From Microtetraspora sp. NBRC 13810 (GTDB lineage: Bacteria > Actinomycetota > Actinomycetes > Streptosporangiales > Streptosporangiaceae): a stretch of DNA of 64,000 nucleotides. A program made the position numbers and the translations under genes. The stretch is taken from positions 1 to 64,000 of the forward strand of contig NZ_BSRQ01000020.1 of NCBI RefSeq assembly GCF_030268685.1, written 5' to 3'. Position 1 is the stretch's first letter. Every line of letters begins with the position of its first letter. This document shows positions 7,683-16,529 of this stretch, in pieces. The notes beneath the pieces were generated by a model. That model saw nothing but the letters and a program-made list of their open reading frames with translations, was not told the DNA's origin and made no database searches.

Positions 7683-9350
7683 GTGGTCTCGCTCGAAGCC
7701 GCCCATGGGGCACCCGCGGGAGAGGGCGTGCCGCGGCCGGTGCGGATCTGGAACCACGTGGTCACGGTGGCCGCCGCGGCGGCGATGGCCTTCGCCGGAT
7801 GGCAGAACCGGTGGATCAGCGACGACGGCCTGATCGCCGTGCGGACCGTGCGGCAACTCCTCGCCGGGAACGGCCCGGTCTACAACATCGGCGAGCGGGT
7901 CGAGGCGAACACCAGCACCGTGTGGACCTATCTGGTCGCGGCGGTCTCCTGGCTCAGCGGGGGCGACGTGGCCTATGTCTCCGTGCTGGTGGGGCTGGCG
8001 TGCGCCGTGGGCGCGGTGGCGTTCGCGGTGTCCGGCGCCATGCGGCTGCACGGCGCCGGGCACCGGTTCCTGCCCGTGGCGGTGCTGGTGGTGCTCGCGC
8101 TGCCGCCGTTCTGGGAGTACGCCACCTCCGGCCTGGAGAGCGGGCTGATGCTCCTGTGGATGGCCGCTTCCTGGTGGCTGCTGGTCCGGGCGGCCTCGGG
8201 CGGGCCGGTGCTCCCCGTGGTGATCGTCCTCGGCCTGGCGCCGCTGGTCCGGCCGGAACTGGCCCTGGTCTACCCGGTCTTCTTCGGCGCGCTGCTCGCG
8301 CTGCGGTGGCCGGGATGGCCCACCGCCGCCCGCTGGTTCGCGGTCTCCGTGGCCCTGCCGGTCGCCTACCAGGTCTTCCGGATGGGCTACTACGGGCTTC
8401 TCGTGCCGAACACCGCCCTCGCCAAGGAGGCCGGCGAGAGCCGGTGGGCGCGCGGCCTGCTCTACGCGGCGGACACGGTGCTCACCTACCAGCTCCTCGG
8501 GCCGCTGCTGGCCCTGGTCCCGCTCGCCCTGTGGGGCCGCCGTACCCGGCGTGACCTGGTCCTCTCCGCGGCCCCGATCGCCGCCGGGCTGTTGATGCTG
8601 CTGTACGTGCTGCGGGTCGGCGGCGACTTCATGCACGGCCGGATGATGCTGCCGGTCCTGCTGCTCCTGCTGCTGCCCGCCATGGTGCTCCCGCTTCGCG
8701 CGGTCACCGGGCTCGTCTGCGCGACCGTGACGCTGTGGGCCGTGGTGTGCGTCGTCGCGTTGCGCGTGCCGTACCCGCAGGTCATCGGGCCGGACGGGAT
8801 CGCGGACGAGCGCGGCTTCTACGTGGCCTCGACCCGGGACCCGCATCCGGTGACCGCCGAGTCCCACCTGCGCGCCCGGGCGCATCCGCTGATCGGGGGC
8901 GGCGCCACCGGCCTGCACGTGCCCGGGCTGGCGCCGGTGCCGCTCCGCGACGACCTGCCCGCACGCCTGGCCGTGGCGGGCAACGTGCTCGGCGCGGTCG
9001 GCGTGTCGTTCCCGCTGGACGTCCTCGTCGTCGACCAGCTCGGCCTGGCCAACGCCCTCGGCAGCCACATGGAGCTGGCCTGCGGGCAGCGGGTCGGGCA
9101 CGAGAAGCCGCTGCCCGCCGAGTACCTGCTCGCCGACTACATGGCCGGCGGAACCCCGTTGCCCGACCAGCGGCTCCGGGCCGAGGTGGAGCGGATCAGA
9201 GGCGACCTGGCCACCGCCCCGTACCGCGACCTGCTGGACGCCACCAGGGCCCCGCTGACCCCGGGCCGCTTCTGGGACAACCTGGTGGGCGCCCCGGCCC
9301 GCACCACCTTCCGGTTCCCCACCTCCGGCACTCCCTGCCCGCCGAGCTGA
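7683..9350 (+). CDS. AftB-like GT-C membrane glycosyltransferase
   Basis: About 555 residues with many hydrophobic helices. It resembles the actinobacterial GT-C arabinofuranosyltransferase family typified by mycobacterial AftB: the first loop after TM1 carries the acidic pair ISDDGLIAVRTVRQLLAGNGP followed by YNIGERVEANTSTVW, and a long extracytoplasmic C-terminal domain follows the last helix. Such enzymes use decaprenyl-phospho-sugars outside the membrane. I chose GTG 7683 for the GGAGG directly upstream. It is not linked to other cell-wall genes here, so the acceptor is unknown, and the match to AftB is by motif only. Confidence 0.75.
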   Translation: MVSLEAAHGAPAGEGVPRPVRIWNHVVTVAAAAAMAFAGWQNRWISDDGLIAVRTVRQLLAGNGPVYNIGERVEANTSTVWTYLVAAVSWLSGGDVAYVSVLVGLACAVGAVAFAVSGAMRLHGAGHRFLPVAVLVVLALPPFWEYATSGLESGLMLLWMAASWWLLVRAASGGPVLPVVIVLGLAPLVRPELALVYPVFFGALLALRWPGWPTAARWFAVSVALPVAYQVFRMGYYGLLVPNTALAKEAGESRWARGLLYAADTVLTYQLLGPLLALVPLALWGRRTRRDLVLSAAPIAAGLLMLLYVLRVGGDFMHGRMMLPVLLLLLLPAMVLPLRAVTGLVCATVTLWAVVCVVALRVPYPQVIGPDGIADERGFYVASTRDPHPVTAESHLRARAHPLIGGGATGLHVPGLAPVPLRDDLPARLAVAGNVLGAVGVSFPLDVLVVDQLGLANALGSHMELACGQRVGHEKPLPAEYLLADYMAGGTPLPDQRLRAEVERIRGDLATAPYRDLLDATRAPLTPGRFWDNLVGAPARTTFRFPTSGTPCPPS

Positions 9351-9382
9351 CCCCACACTCCACCGCCCGGCACGGACCTAGG

Positions 9383-9898
9383 GTCGCGGGCCGTGCGCGC
9401 CGGGTCCGGGCGCAGCCGGGACAGCACGGACACGAGATCGTCCCGGCCGGACAGCAGCCCGGGGGTCGGCGCCACGTAGAGCAGGACCGAGGTCACGCCG
9501 TCCAGGGCGAAGGCGGCGATCCGCTCGCGGCACTCGGCCGTGGAACCGTGTACCCACAGGGCGTCGACCAGTTCGTCCGGCAGAGCCCGCGCCGCGGACG
9601 CCCGGTCGCCGGCGTCGAACCGGGCCCGCGACTCGCGCAGGACGTGCTCCCGTCCGAGCCAGTCGTGGAAGGCCCGGTAGGGGGTCTGGTTGAGGATCCA
9701 GCCGAGGAAGGCCCGGCCGGTGCGCCGCGCGAAGTCCGCGTCCTCGGTCGGGCAGACGAAGACCTTGACCACGATCTCCTTGCCCGGGGGCCGGGGGCCC
9801 GCCGCGTCCAGGACCTTGGCGAGATCCTCGGAGGTGAGCAGGTTGGTGATGAACCCGTCGCCCTCGGTCAGGCCCAGCCGCACCTCCGGACCGGCCGG
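9383..9898 (-). pseudogene. LLM-class oxidoreductase fragment
   Basis: The frame encodes the C-terminal half of a luciferase-like monooxygenase (flavin- or F420-dependent), with LGLTEGDGFITNLLTSEDLAKVL and the closing GVTSVLLYVAPTPG segment. The N-terminal half of the barrel, with the flavin site, is absent: the frame begins directly against the stop codon of the neighbouring binding-protein gene at 9899. At the other end it runs without a natural stop into the convergent glycosyltransferase gene. Both ends look cut. Confidence 0.7.
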
Positions 9899-11340
9899 CT
9901 AGTTCGAGACGCTCACGGTGGTCAGGTCGACGAACCAGGACTTCGGCTGGACCAGGCCGGTCACGCCGGGGCGATCATCCTCGGGTTGCGGTCGCTGACC
10001 ACGAACAGGTAAGGCGCCTCGGCGCTGACGATCCGCTCGGCCTGCCGGAACCGCCGGGTCCGCTCGGCGGGGTCCAGCGTCCGCTCCGCCTCCGCGGACA
10101 GCTCGTCGACCTTCGAGGAGTACCAGTGCCCGTCGTACACCGGCGAGCCCTTGGCCCAGGTCGCGCGGATCAGCGACTCGGCCTGTTAGGTGACGGTGGA
10201 GGCGCACTGGACGTCGGCGCCGAGGGCGGGCTTGCCCGCGTTCAGGTCGGCCAGCAGCGCGGACCATTCGACCTTCTGGATGCGCACGTCGATCCCGATC
10301 TTGGCGAGCTGGGCCTGCAGGGCGGTGGCGATGGGCACCGGGATGAGGTTGCCCGAGCCGCCGGTCGGCACGGCCAGGGTGGTGGTGAACCCGCCGGCGA
10401 CGCCCGCCTCGGCCAGCAGGCTCCTGGCCTTGGCCGGGTCGTAGGAGTAGACGTCGTTGGCGGCGTCGTACGCCTCCGTCGCGGCGGGCGCGTGCTGGTA
10501 GGCCGGGGCCGCGGTGCCCTTGAGCAGATCGCCGGCGATGGACTTCCTGTCGATGGCGTAGTTGGCCGCCTGCCGTACCCGCACGTCGTTCCAGGGCTTC
10601 TTGGCCTGGTCGAACGTGCAGTACCACAGGTGGTCGTAGTCGTTGGCGAGCAGTGAATAGCCGGCGGAGGTCAGGGACTCGATGTCGTCCGGGCTCGGGT
10701 ACTCGATCCAGTTGACCTCGCCCGACCGCAGTGCCACGGTGCGCGCCCCCGGGTCCGGGACGGGCCGCAGGACGAGCTTGCCGAGCTTGGGCGCCCCGCC
10801 CCAGTAGTCCTTGTTCGGCAGCAGCACGAGTTGCTGGCCCGGCTGGAGCGAGGAGAACCGGAACGGTCCGGTGCCCACCGGGTGCAGGGCGAAGCCCTGG
10901 TTCCCGTACTTCCCGACCGCGGTGGGGCTGGGAAAGGTGAGGAAGGTCAGGTCGGTGAGCAGGTGGCCGCTGGGCTGCGGCGTGGTGATCCGGACGGTCC
11001 GGTCGTCGACCTTCTCGTAGGACTTGATCTGGCCGGTCCACAGGCCCGCGGCCCCGGCGGCGGCCGGGTAGTACGACGGGCTGTCCTTCTTCAGCAACCG
11101 GTCGAACCCGAAGATGACGGCGTCCGCGTCGAACGGCGTGCCGTCGGTGAAGGTCACGCCCTGCCGCAGGTGGAACGTCCAGGTGCGGCCGTCCGGGCTG
11201 GTGTCCCAGGAGGTCGCCAGGCCGGGCACGATCTGCGGTGACTTGTCAGCCTGTTTCAGGTCGTAACGGGTGAGACCGTCATAGAGCTGGAAGTTGACGA
11301 AACGGTCGCCTTCGAAGCCCTGGGTGAACGACAGGACTGG
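9899..11340 (-). pseudogene. ABC transporter peptide-binding protein (SBP family 5), degenerate
   Basis: Clear dipeptide/oligopeptide-binding protein (DppA/OppA, SBP_bac_5) sequence: YDGLTRYD, the LATSWDTSPDGRTWTFHLRQG signature, and GVTFTDGTPFDADAV. The signal peptide and first residues are missing at about 11340. An in-frame TAA at about 10186 interrupts the C-terminal domain; the frame continues afterwards as QAESLIRATWAKGSP. A shift near 9965 is needed to reach the true end (GLVQPKSWFVDLTTVSVSN). Three lesions make it a pseudogene unless some are sequencing errors. Confidence 0.75.
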
Positions 11341-11341
11341 G

Positions 11342-11456
11342 GAGCCACGACGGACTGCCCGTCGGCGTGACGCTCGCCGCGGCACCCGGCGAGGACCACC
11401 GGCTGCTCGGCCTGGGCATCGCCTGCCATCCGATTCTCACCACCCGCGACAACTGA
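11342..11456 (+). pseudogene. amidase C-terminal fragment
   Basis: The last 37 or so codons of an amidase-signature family protein: HDGLPVGVTLAAAPGEDHRL ends at TGA 11454-11456. Nothing of the catalytic Ser-Ser-Lys region is present. It abuts the 5' end of the minus-strand binding-protein gene with no spacer, so this is a joint between two unrelated genes. Confidence 0.65.
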
Positions 11457-11464
11457 GGACACCC

Positions 11465-11577
11465 ATGTACATACAGCTACGGGCACCGCGCCGGCCCGGC
11501 GACGTCGTGACCACCCGGGAGAAGGCGCCTGGAGGGCGCCGCGCGGCCCCCGTCCCGTCCACGTCACGGTCCCCGCG
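11465..11577 (+). other. possible truncated gene start (MYIQLRAPRRPGD...)
   Basis: AGGACACCC precedes an ATG at 11465 that lies 8 bases after the amidase stop, which fits a next gene in an operon. About 20 codons look protein-like (MYIQLRAPRRPGDVVTT), then the sequence turns low-complexity and meets the SDR start at 11578. The family cannot be recognised. Confidence 0.3.
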
Positions 11578-12315
11578 ATGAGCGTCGCGGTGATCACCGG
11601 GGGAGGCGGGGACGTCGGCGCGGCCGTCGCCGCCCGGATGTCCGCCGACGGATGGACCGTGGTCGTGGCCGACCTCGACCCGGCCGCCGCCCACCGCGTC
11701 GCGCAGAGGCTTCCCGGCGTGCACGCCCGGCGGCTGGACGTGGCCGACCCGGCCGGCATCGGCGCCTTCGTGGCCTCGGTCACCGCCGATTTCCGGCGTA
11801 TCGACACCCTCGTCTGCGCCGCGGGCATCGAGCCGCCGCAGAATCTCGCCGACATCGACGTGGCCTCCTGGGACCGCACCCAGGACGTCAACCTGCGCGG
11901 GCCCGCCCTGCTCGCCCAGGCCGTGCTGCCGCAGTGGGCCGAGCGGCGCTCGGGCTCGATGGTCAACATCGGCTCCCGGACGTGGCTGGGCGGCGGGCAT
12001 CCCGGATACGCGGCCTCGAAGGCGGGCCTGGTCGGCCTGACCAGGTCGCTGGCGATGGAGCTGGCTCCGCTCGGCGTGCGGGTCAACGCGGTCGCGCCCA
12101 GCTTCGTCCGCACCGGGTTCAGCCGGCAGCGCGGCGACGAGCGGATGCTCGACGACTACGCCGAGCGGGTCCGCGCGGTGACCCCGATGCGCGAGCTGGT
12201 GCGCACCGAGGACGTGGCGAACGCCGTCGCCTTCCTGGCCGGGGACCAGGCGGCCCGGATCACCGGCGAGGTCCTGCACGTCTGCGCGGGCTCCCAGCTT
12301 CCGATGTTCCTCTGA
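11578..12315 (+). CDS. SDR family NAD(P)-dependent oxidoreductase
   Basis: A 245-residue classical short-chain dehydrogenase. The cofactor-binding TGGGGDVG is near residues 7-14, the NIGSRTW catalytic Ser region comes next, and YAASK (Y144, K148) completes the triad. The C-terminal segment EVLHVCAGSQLPMFL is normal. No strong ribosome site is visible before the ATG, and the upstream DNA looks like a junction, so the start is less certain than the family. Confidence 0.9.
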   Translation: MSVAVITGGGGDVGAAVAARMSADGWTVVVADLDPAAAHRVAQRLPGVHARRLDVADPAGIGAFVASVTADFRRIDTLVCAAGIEPPQNLADIDVASWDRTQDVNLRGPALLAQAVLPQWAERRSGSMVNIGSRTWLGGGHPGYAASKAGLVGLTRSLAMELAPLGVRVNAVAPSFVRTGFSRQRGDERMLDDYAERVRAVTPMRELVRTEDVANAVAFLAGDQAARITGEVLHVCAGSQLPMFL

Positions 12316-12445
12316 GCGGGGGCGGCGACCGTGCCGTGCGGCGGCGGGGCGATCGTTCCCTCCGCCGCCGGGCGGCGTTCGCGCGGAGTTCTCCTCGCGG
12401 GGCCATGATCCGGGCGTCGTGTCCCCCCGAGAACGAGGAAGACCC

Positions 12446-13762
12446 ATGCGCCTCCGGCTCGCGCCGCCGCTCGTCATGACCTCAGCACTGCTCACGGCGC
12501 TCGTCGCCGCCCCTCCCGCCACGGCCGACCGCGTGCCGGTGGTCACGGCGCGGGCCGAGACCCCGGCGTTGTTCGACGACGCCCCCGGCGGGAACGCCAA
12601 CGGCGACGACCCGGCGATCTGGGTGCACCCCGCGAAGCCCGGCAGCAGCGTCGTCGTCGCCACGGCCAAGGAAGGCGGCCTGTTCGCCTATGACCTGAAG
12701 GGCGGGCAGCTCCAGCACGTACCGGCTCCGCCCGCTCCCGGCGCGGACGACGAGCCCGGCCGGTTCAACAACGTCGACCTCGTCTACCGCTTCGGCGGCC
12801 GTGACCTCGCCGTGGTGTCCGATCGGGGCCGTGACCAGCTCAGGTTCTACGCGATCGACCCAGCCGCGGCGGCGGGCGCCCGCGCGCCGCTGACCGACGT
12901 GACCGACCCGGCCGCGCCGTTCGTCTTCAACGCCGGCCAGGAAGAGGTCAACGAGGCCAGGACCGCCTACGGCGTGGCCACCTGGAAGGACAGGACCGGC
13001 GTGTACGCGCTGGTGAGCCGCCGCCACGAGACGAGTGTCGCGCTGGTCCGGCTCAAGCCGGTGGCCGGCGGCAAGGTGGGCTACGAGGTCGTCCGCACCC
13101 TCACGCTGCCGTCGTCCTTCCGCCTGCCCGACGGCACGACCTGGACCCCCTGCCTGGAGCCGGGCGAGCTTCCCCAGGTGGAGGGCATGGTCGTCGACGC
13201 CGAGCGCGACGTCCTGTACGCCGCCCAGGAGGACGTCGGCGTCTGGCGGCTGCCCGCCGACCTCACCGGCAGGCCGGAGCTGGTCGACAGGGTCCGCGAG
13301 TACGGCGTGCCCGGCACCTATGACCCCGAGACCGAGGAGTGCGACCCCGGCCCCGACCCCGGCTTCGGGGGAACCCACCTCGCCGCGGACGCCGAGGGAC
13401 TGACGATCTACTACCACGGCGACGGCACCGGCTACCTCCTGGCGTCCGGACAGGGCGACGACACCTTCACCGTCTACCGCCGCGAGGGCCGCAACGCCTA
13501 CGTCGGGCAGTTCCGCGTCGGCTCCGGCCGCGTGGACGGCGCGGAGGCCAGCGACGGCGCCATGGCGGTGAACGTGCCCCTCGGCGACGCCTACGACAAG
13601 GGCCTGTTCGTCACCCACGACGGCGTCAACACCCCCGAGGCGCGGGACGACGAGGGGGAGGTCCGGGAGAACACCGACTTCAAGTTCGTCCGGTGGGACG
13701 ACATCGCCCGTAAGGTCGGCCTCCGCGTCGACACCCGCGGCTGGGACCCGCGCGCACACTAG
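12446..13762 (+). CDS. secreted beta-propeller phytase (3-phytase)
   Basis: A 438-residue exported enzyme that hydrolyses phytate to release phosphate outside the cell. A Sec signal peptide is at residues 1-28 (ALLTALVAAPPATA). The mature part carries beta-propeller phytase hallmarks: DDPAIWVHPAKPGSSVVVAT, the FNNVDLVYRF segment, QVEGMVVDAERDVLYAAQED, and the C-terminal RVDGAEASDGAMAVN strand with its metal-site acidic residues. GAGGAA lies upstream of the chosen ATG. It is monocistronic and ends at a convergent terminator. No PhoP-box-like repeats were obvious upstream. Confidence 0.9.
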   Translation: MRLRLAPPLVMTSALLTALVAAPPATADRVPVVTARAETPALFDDAPGGNANGDDPAIWVHPAKPGSSVVVATAKEGGLFAYDLKGGQLQHVPAPPAPGADDEPGRFNNVDLVYRFGGRDLAVVSDRGRDQLRFYAIDPAAAAGARAPLTDVTDPAAPFVFNAGQEEVNEARTAYGVATWKDRTGVYALVSRRHETSVALVRLKPVAGGKVGYEVVRTLTLPSSFRLPDGTTWTPCLEPGELPQVEGMVVDAERDVLYAAQEDVGVWRLPADLTGRPELVDRVREYGVPGTYDPETEECDPGPDPGFGGTHLAADAEGLTIYYHGDGTGYLLASGQGDDTFTVYRREGRNAYVGQFRVGSGRVDGAEASDGAMAVNVPLGDAYDKGLFVTHDGVNTPEARDDEGEVRENTDFKFVRWDDIARKVGLRVDTRGWDPRAH

Positions 13763-13839
13763 CCCGGCAGCCCCCCGAACACCCCGAAGACCCCGGAACT
13801 CCGGACGCCCCGGATACCCGCGACATACCGGATACCCGG

Positions 13840-13882
13840 GCGGCCGGTCGGAGATCCGGGTCCTGGACTCCTGACCGGCCGC
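13840..13882. terminator. bidirectional hairpin terminator
   Basis: GCGGCCGGTC (13840-13849) and GACCGGCCGC (13873-13882) form a perfect 10-bp stem around a 23-nt loop, between two convergent genes (phytase and the STAS-domain protein). No U-tract follows, which is usual in actinomycetes. Confidence 0.6.
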
Positions 13883-13922
13883 GGGGCCGCCGGTCTTTCC
13901 GCGGCCCGCCGGGACGGGACGG

Positions 13923-15032
13923 CTAGGTACGGCAGGCCGCGGACATCCCCGTCGGCGCCGCCATCGGCAGACTGCGGTCCAGGCCGGTGATGCGCAGCAG
14001 GCGGGTCATCGCCGGGCGGGGCGCGGCCAGGGCGAGGACGACGCCCATCGCCCTGGCGCGGTGCTGGACGCCCACCAGGACGGCCAGACCCGAGGCGTCG
14101 CAGAAGGACACGCCGGACAGGTCCAGGATGAGCAGGCTCGTGCTGGATCGCAGGGCGCTCATGAGGTGCTGGCGCAGCTCCGGGCTGGTGAAGATGTCGA
14201 TCTCACCGGACAGGTGGACGGTGGTCGGCGCCGACGGGCGGGCCCTGCCGAGCGGGAACGCGTCGGCGACGGCCAAGGGATGCCCGGGCCGGAGCGGAGC
14301 GTGCCCGCGTGCCCGGTCGATGGCCGGTGGCTGGTGCGGGCCCGGCCTGAACCGGCCGGCGGGTGCGTCCAGCGGCCTCCAGCCGACGGCGTGTCCGCCC
14401 TCGCCCTTCCAACCGACGGCGTCTCCGCCCCCGGCTTTCCGGCCTGCGTCTCCGCCCTCGTTCTTCCGGCCGGCGGCGTCTCCGTCCCCGACCTTTCGGC
14501 CGGTGGCGTGTCCGCCCTCGTCCTTCCGGTCGGTCGGTCCGTCCGGGGCCGGTGTGGCGATGCCGGGGCCGCTGGATTCGCCGGCGCGGGTGAGGATGTC
14601 GGCCGGGCTCAGGCCGGGTGCCGCCGGGGCGGCGAGTGTGAGCGCGGCCGTGGCCGGGCCGTCCGCGGTGCCGGGCGGGACGACGAGCAGCATGACCGGC
14701 TCCGCCCCCGAGGAGATCAGGCTGATCAGGTGCGGGTCGGTGTTGCGGAACCAGCCCACCCGGATCTGCCGTCCGCGGGCCGGTATCCGGCGCGGGATGT
14801 GCTCCCAGGCGCCGGCGTGCAGGCCGACGCGAAGCGTGGTCCGGCCCAGCCGCCGGTCGACGGCGGCGATCAGCGCGGGCAACTCGGCCGCGGCGTCGCG
14901 GGAACGGGGCCACCACGCCCCGTCCACGGTGGCCCGCGGGTTGGGCGCGGCACTGAGGCTGAGCCTGACCGCGGAGTCGATCGCGGGCAGGGCGGAGGCG
15001 AGTGACTTGAGGTGGGAAAGAACGGTCGGCAT
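13923..15032 (-). CDS. DUF5994 / repeat linker / STAS anti-sigma-factor antagonist fusion
   Basis: A 369-residue protein with two known parts. Residues about 25-125 match the actinobacterial DUF5994 family (GAWWPRSRDAAAELPALI ... LISSGAEPVMLLVVPPG). Residues about 270-360 form a STAS domain (VHLSGEIDIFTSPELRQHL, then LDLSGVSFCDASGLAVLVG, with the phosphorylatable Ser in CDAS). Between them is a flexible linker with five roughly 10-residue repeats. STAS proteins bind anti-sigma factors, so it may link DUF5994 sensing to partner switching. No kinase or sigma gene is adjacent. Confidence 0.8.
   Translation of the reverse strand: MPTVLSHLKSLASALPAIDSAVRLSLSAAPNPRATVDGAWWPRSRDAAAELPALIAAVDRRLGRTTLRVGLHAGAWEHIPRRIPARGRQIRVGWFRNTDPHLISLISSGAEPVMLLVVPPGTADGPATAALTLAAPAAPGLSPADILTRAGESSGPGIATPAPDGPTDRKDEGGHATGRKVGDGDAAGRKNEGGDAGRKAGGGDAVGWKGEGGHAVGWRPLDAPAGRFRPGPHQPPAIDRARGHAPLRPGHPLAVADAFPLGRARPSAPTTVHLSGEIDIFTSPELRQHLMSALRSSTSLLILDLSGVSFCDASGLAVLVGVQHRARAMGVVLALAAPRPAMTRLLRITGLDRSLPMAAPTGMSAACRT
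14390..14540. repeat. about five 27-30-bp in-frame tandem repeats
   Basis: Inside the DUF5994-STAS gene, units translating as RKDEGGHATG, RKVGDGDAAG, RKNEGGDAG, RKAGGGDAVG and WKGEGGHAVG lie in tandem. The period is a multiple of three, so copy number can change without breaking the frame. Confidence 0.75.
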
Positions 15033-15368
15033 CGTGGCTGCCTGGCCTGACCGGGGCCCCGGAGGACCCGCGAATGATCTATCGCCGTGGGCGACGCCGA
15101 CCTGAATGCCAACGCTCGAAGAGTCCTCGGTACCCTCAGCCTACATCTTCGCTGCGGAACCGGCCGCCGGAGCGAGGTTTTCGTGGCGCCACGTTTCCTT
15201 GAGCCGCTCGGGACGCTGGCGGCTCTTCGCCCGCTGAGCAGGGCGGGCGTAGGTACCCCTAGGCCGGATGCTGGGGCGGGAGGATATGGCATTCGCCCGA
15301 TGTGGGGCCGGGTGCCTTAGGACGAACCTTGAGGTGTCGGAGAAAACGATCGCCTCAAGGAGAACCCG
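15033..15368. other. 336-bp divergent intergenic region
   Basis: This separates the STAS-fusion gene (minus) from the 58-residue gene (plus). It must hold both promoters. I see no convincing -35/-10 pair, dyad or RNA gene in it. Confidence 0.4.
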
Positions 15369-15545
15369 ATGGGTCCCGAGCTCCACCACCAGATGATCAC
15401 CTACCGGGTGTCGGACCTGCTCGGCCAGGCCCAGGCGCACCGGCTCGTACGCGAGGCGGAGAAGGGCCGCGAAGGACGGGCACGCACCGCGGGCCGGCGT
15501 CACCGTTTCACCTTCAGGTTTCGCGTCTGGCGACATTCCCTTTGA
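15369..15545 (+). CDS. small basic protein of 58 residues
   Basis: AAGGAG six bases upstream of the ATG makes this a well-founded small gene. The product begins MGPELHHQMITYRVSDLLGQ, continues as an amphipathic helix (AQAHRLVREAEKGREGRAR) and ends in an Arg-rich tail (TFRFRVWRHSL). Short proteins starting PELHHQMI..RV.DL are, as I recall, common in streptomycetes and relatives, without known function. Its 3' end overlaps the convergent GDSL gene by 32 bases. The basic tail may bind nucleic acid or membrane; this is inference. Confidence 0.7.
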   Translation: MGPELHHQMITYRVSDLLGQAQAHRLVREAEKGREGRARTAGRRHRFTFRFRVWRHSL

Positions 15546-16320
15546 CCGGCGGATCTCCGGCGATCACCGGGGTGGGCAGCGGGCGTTTGGCGGTGCGGCC
15601 GTCGCCGGAGGATCGGCCGCGCAGGCGGCGGCCGATCCACGGTCCGGCGAACGCGGCCAGCCACCTCGCCTCCGTCGCCGCCGCCCGCCAGGCGGAGATC
15701 GCGGCCGGCGGCGGGAACGGATCCGCCCAGGTGCCGTCGCTGCCCGGCAGGTCCAGCGCGTGCGCGACCGCGGCGGCGATGCGGGCGTGCCCCACCGGGC
15801 TGGCGTGCAGCCGGTCGCCGCTCCACATCCTGGCGTCGGAGACGAACGCGAGCGGGAACGTGTCGATCAGGGTGACCCCGTGCCGCGCGGCGGCGGCCCT
15901 GATGCGGGTGTTGAGGCCGATCACCCTGGGCCGGAGCGGGCGGGCCAGCGGCACCGTCGCGCCGATGTCGGGGAAGGTCACGCTGACCACCCGGGTCCCC
16001 GCGGCGGTCAGAGCCGCGAACATGTCCTCCAGCGCCGCGGCCACCTCGGCGGCGTCGAAGCCGGGGCGGATCAGGTCGTTCATGCCGGCCATCACCGTGG
16101 CCAGGCCGGGACGCAGCGCCAGGGCGGCGGGCAACTGCTCGTCGCGGATCTGGACGGCGCGGCGGCCACGGACGGCGAGGTTGGCGTAGAGCAGGCCGGG
16201 TTCGGTGCGGGCCAGGTGCTCGGCGAGGCGGTCGGCCCAGCCGCGGTGGCCGCGGACGTCGTCGCCGTCCCCCAGGCCCTCGGTCTGGCTGTCGCCCAGG
16301 GCGACGTAACGACCGTACAT
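15514..16320 (-). CDS. SGNH/GDSL hydrolase
   Basis: A 268-residue cytoplasmic esterase/lipase of the SGNH family. Block I is GDSQTEG (catalytic S11), block III GMND (residues 79-82), and the C-terminal block DRLHASPVGH supplies the Asp-His pair. No signal peptide is present. The ATG at 16320 overlaps the stop of an upstream open frame by one base (TGATG), indicating translational coupling to a gene of which only the 3' end remains. Substrate unknown. Confidence 0.92.
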   Translation of the reverse strand: MYGRYVALGDSQTEGLGDGDDVRGHRGWADRLAEHLARTEPGLLYANLAVRGRRAVQIRDEQLPAALALRPGLATVMAGMNDLIRPGFDAAEVAAALEDMFAALTAAGTRVVSVTFPDIGATVPLARPLRPRVIGLNTRIRAAAARHGVTLIDTFPLAFVSDARMWSGDRLHASPVGHARIAAAVAHALDLPGSDGTWADPFPPPAAISAWRAAATEARWLAAFAGPWIGRRLRGRSSGDGRTAKRPLPTPVIAGDPPVKGNVARRET

Positions 16321-16529
16321 CAGCGTGGCTCCCTTCCCGCGTGGGCGGTCCGTTCGCTCAGGGTGCGCGCGGTTCGCAGGCACCAGTCGCGCATTTCGCG
16401 CTCCAGGCGGCAGCCGGCCAGGCAGGACAGGTAGGGGCCGACGCGCTCTCCACCGCGCAGGAACGACTCCTCGTCCAGGTCACCGCGCAGGCGGACGAGC
16501 GTCTTCTCGAACAGCGCGGCCCGCCACCT
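16320..16529 (-). pseudogene. 3' fragment of the gene formerly upstream of the GDSL hydrolase
   Basis: An open frame ending TGA (overlapping the GDSL ATG) encodes about 68 residues including ALFEKTLVRLRGDLDEESFL and VGPYLSCLAGCRLEREMRDW. It looks like the helical C-terminal part of a cytoplasmic regulator, but I cannot name the family with confidence. The frame is abruptly replaced near 16530 by an opposite-strand sugar-binding-protein gene. Confidence 0.5.

Noticed and set aside
14390-14540. Possible CRISPR array
   Set aside because: The units are contiguous and degenerate with no unique spacers, and they are in frame inside a protein linker.
15120-15165. A sigma-B-like promoter (GGTTCC ... 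GGGTAC) upstream of the STAS-fusion gene
   Set aside because: The spacing is about 20 bp rather than 14-16, so the match is not convincing.
15087-15320. A plus-strand open frame of 77 codons upstream of the 58-residue gene
   Set aside because: No ribosome site, no family resemblance and atypical composition; the gene starting at 15369 has the proper signals.
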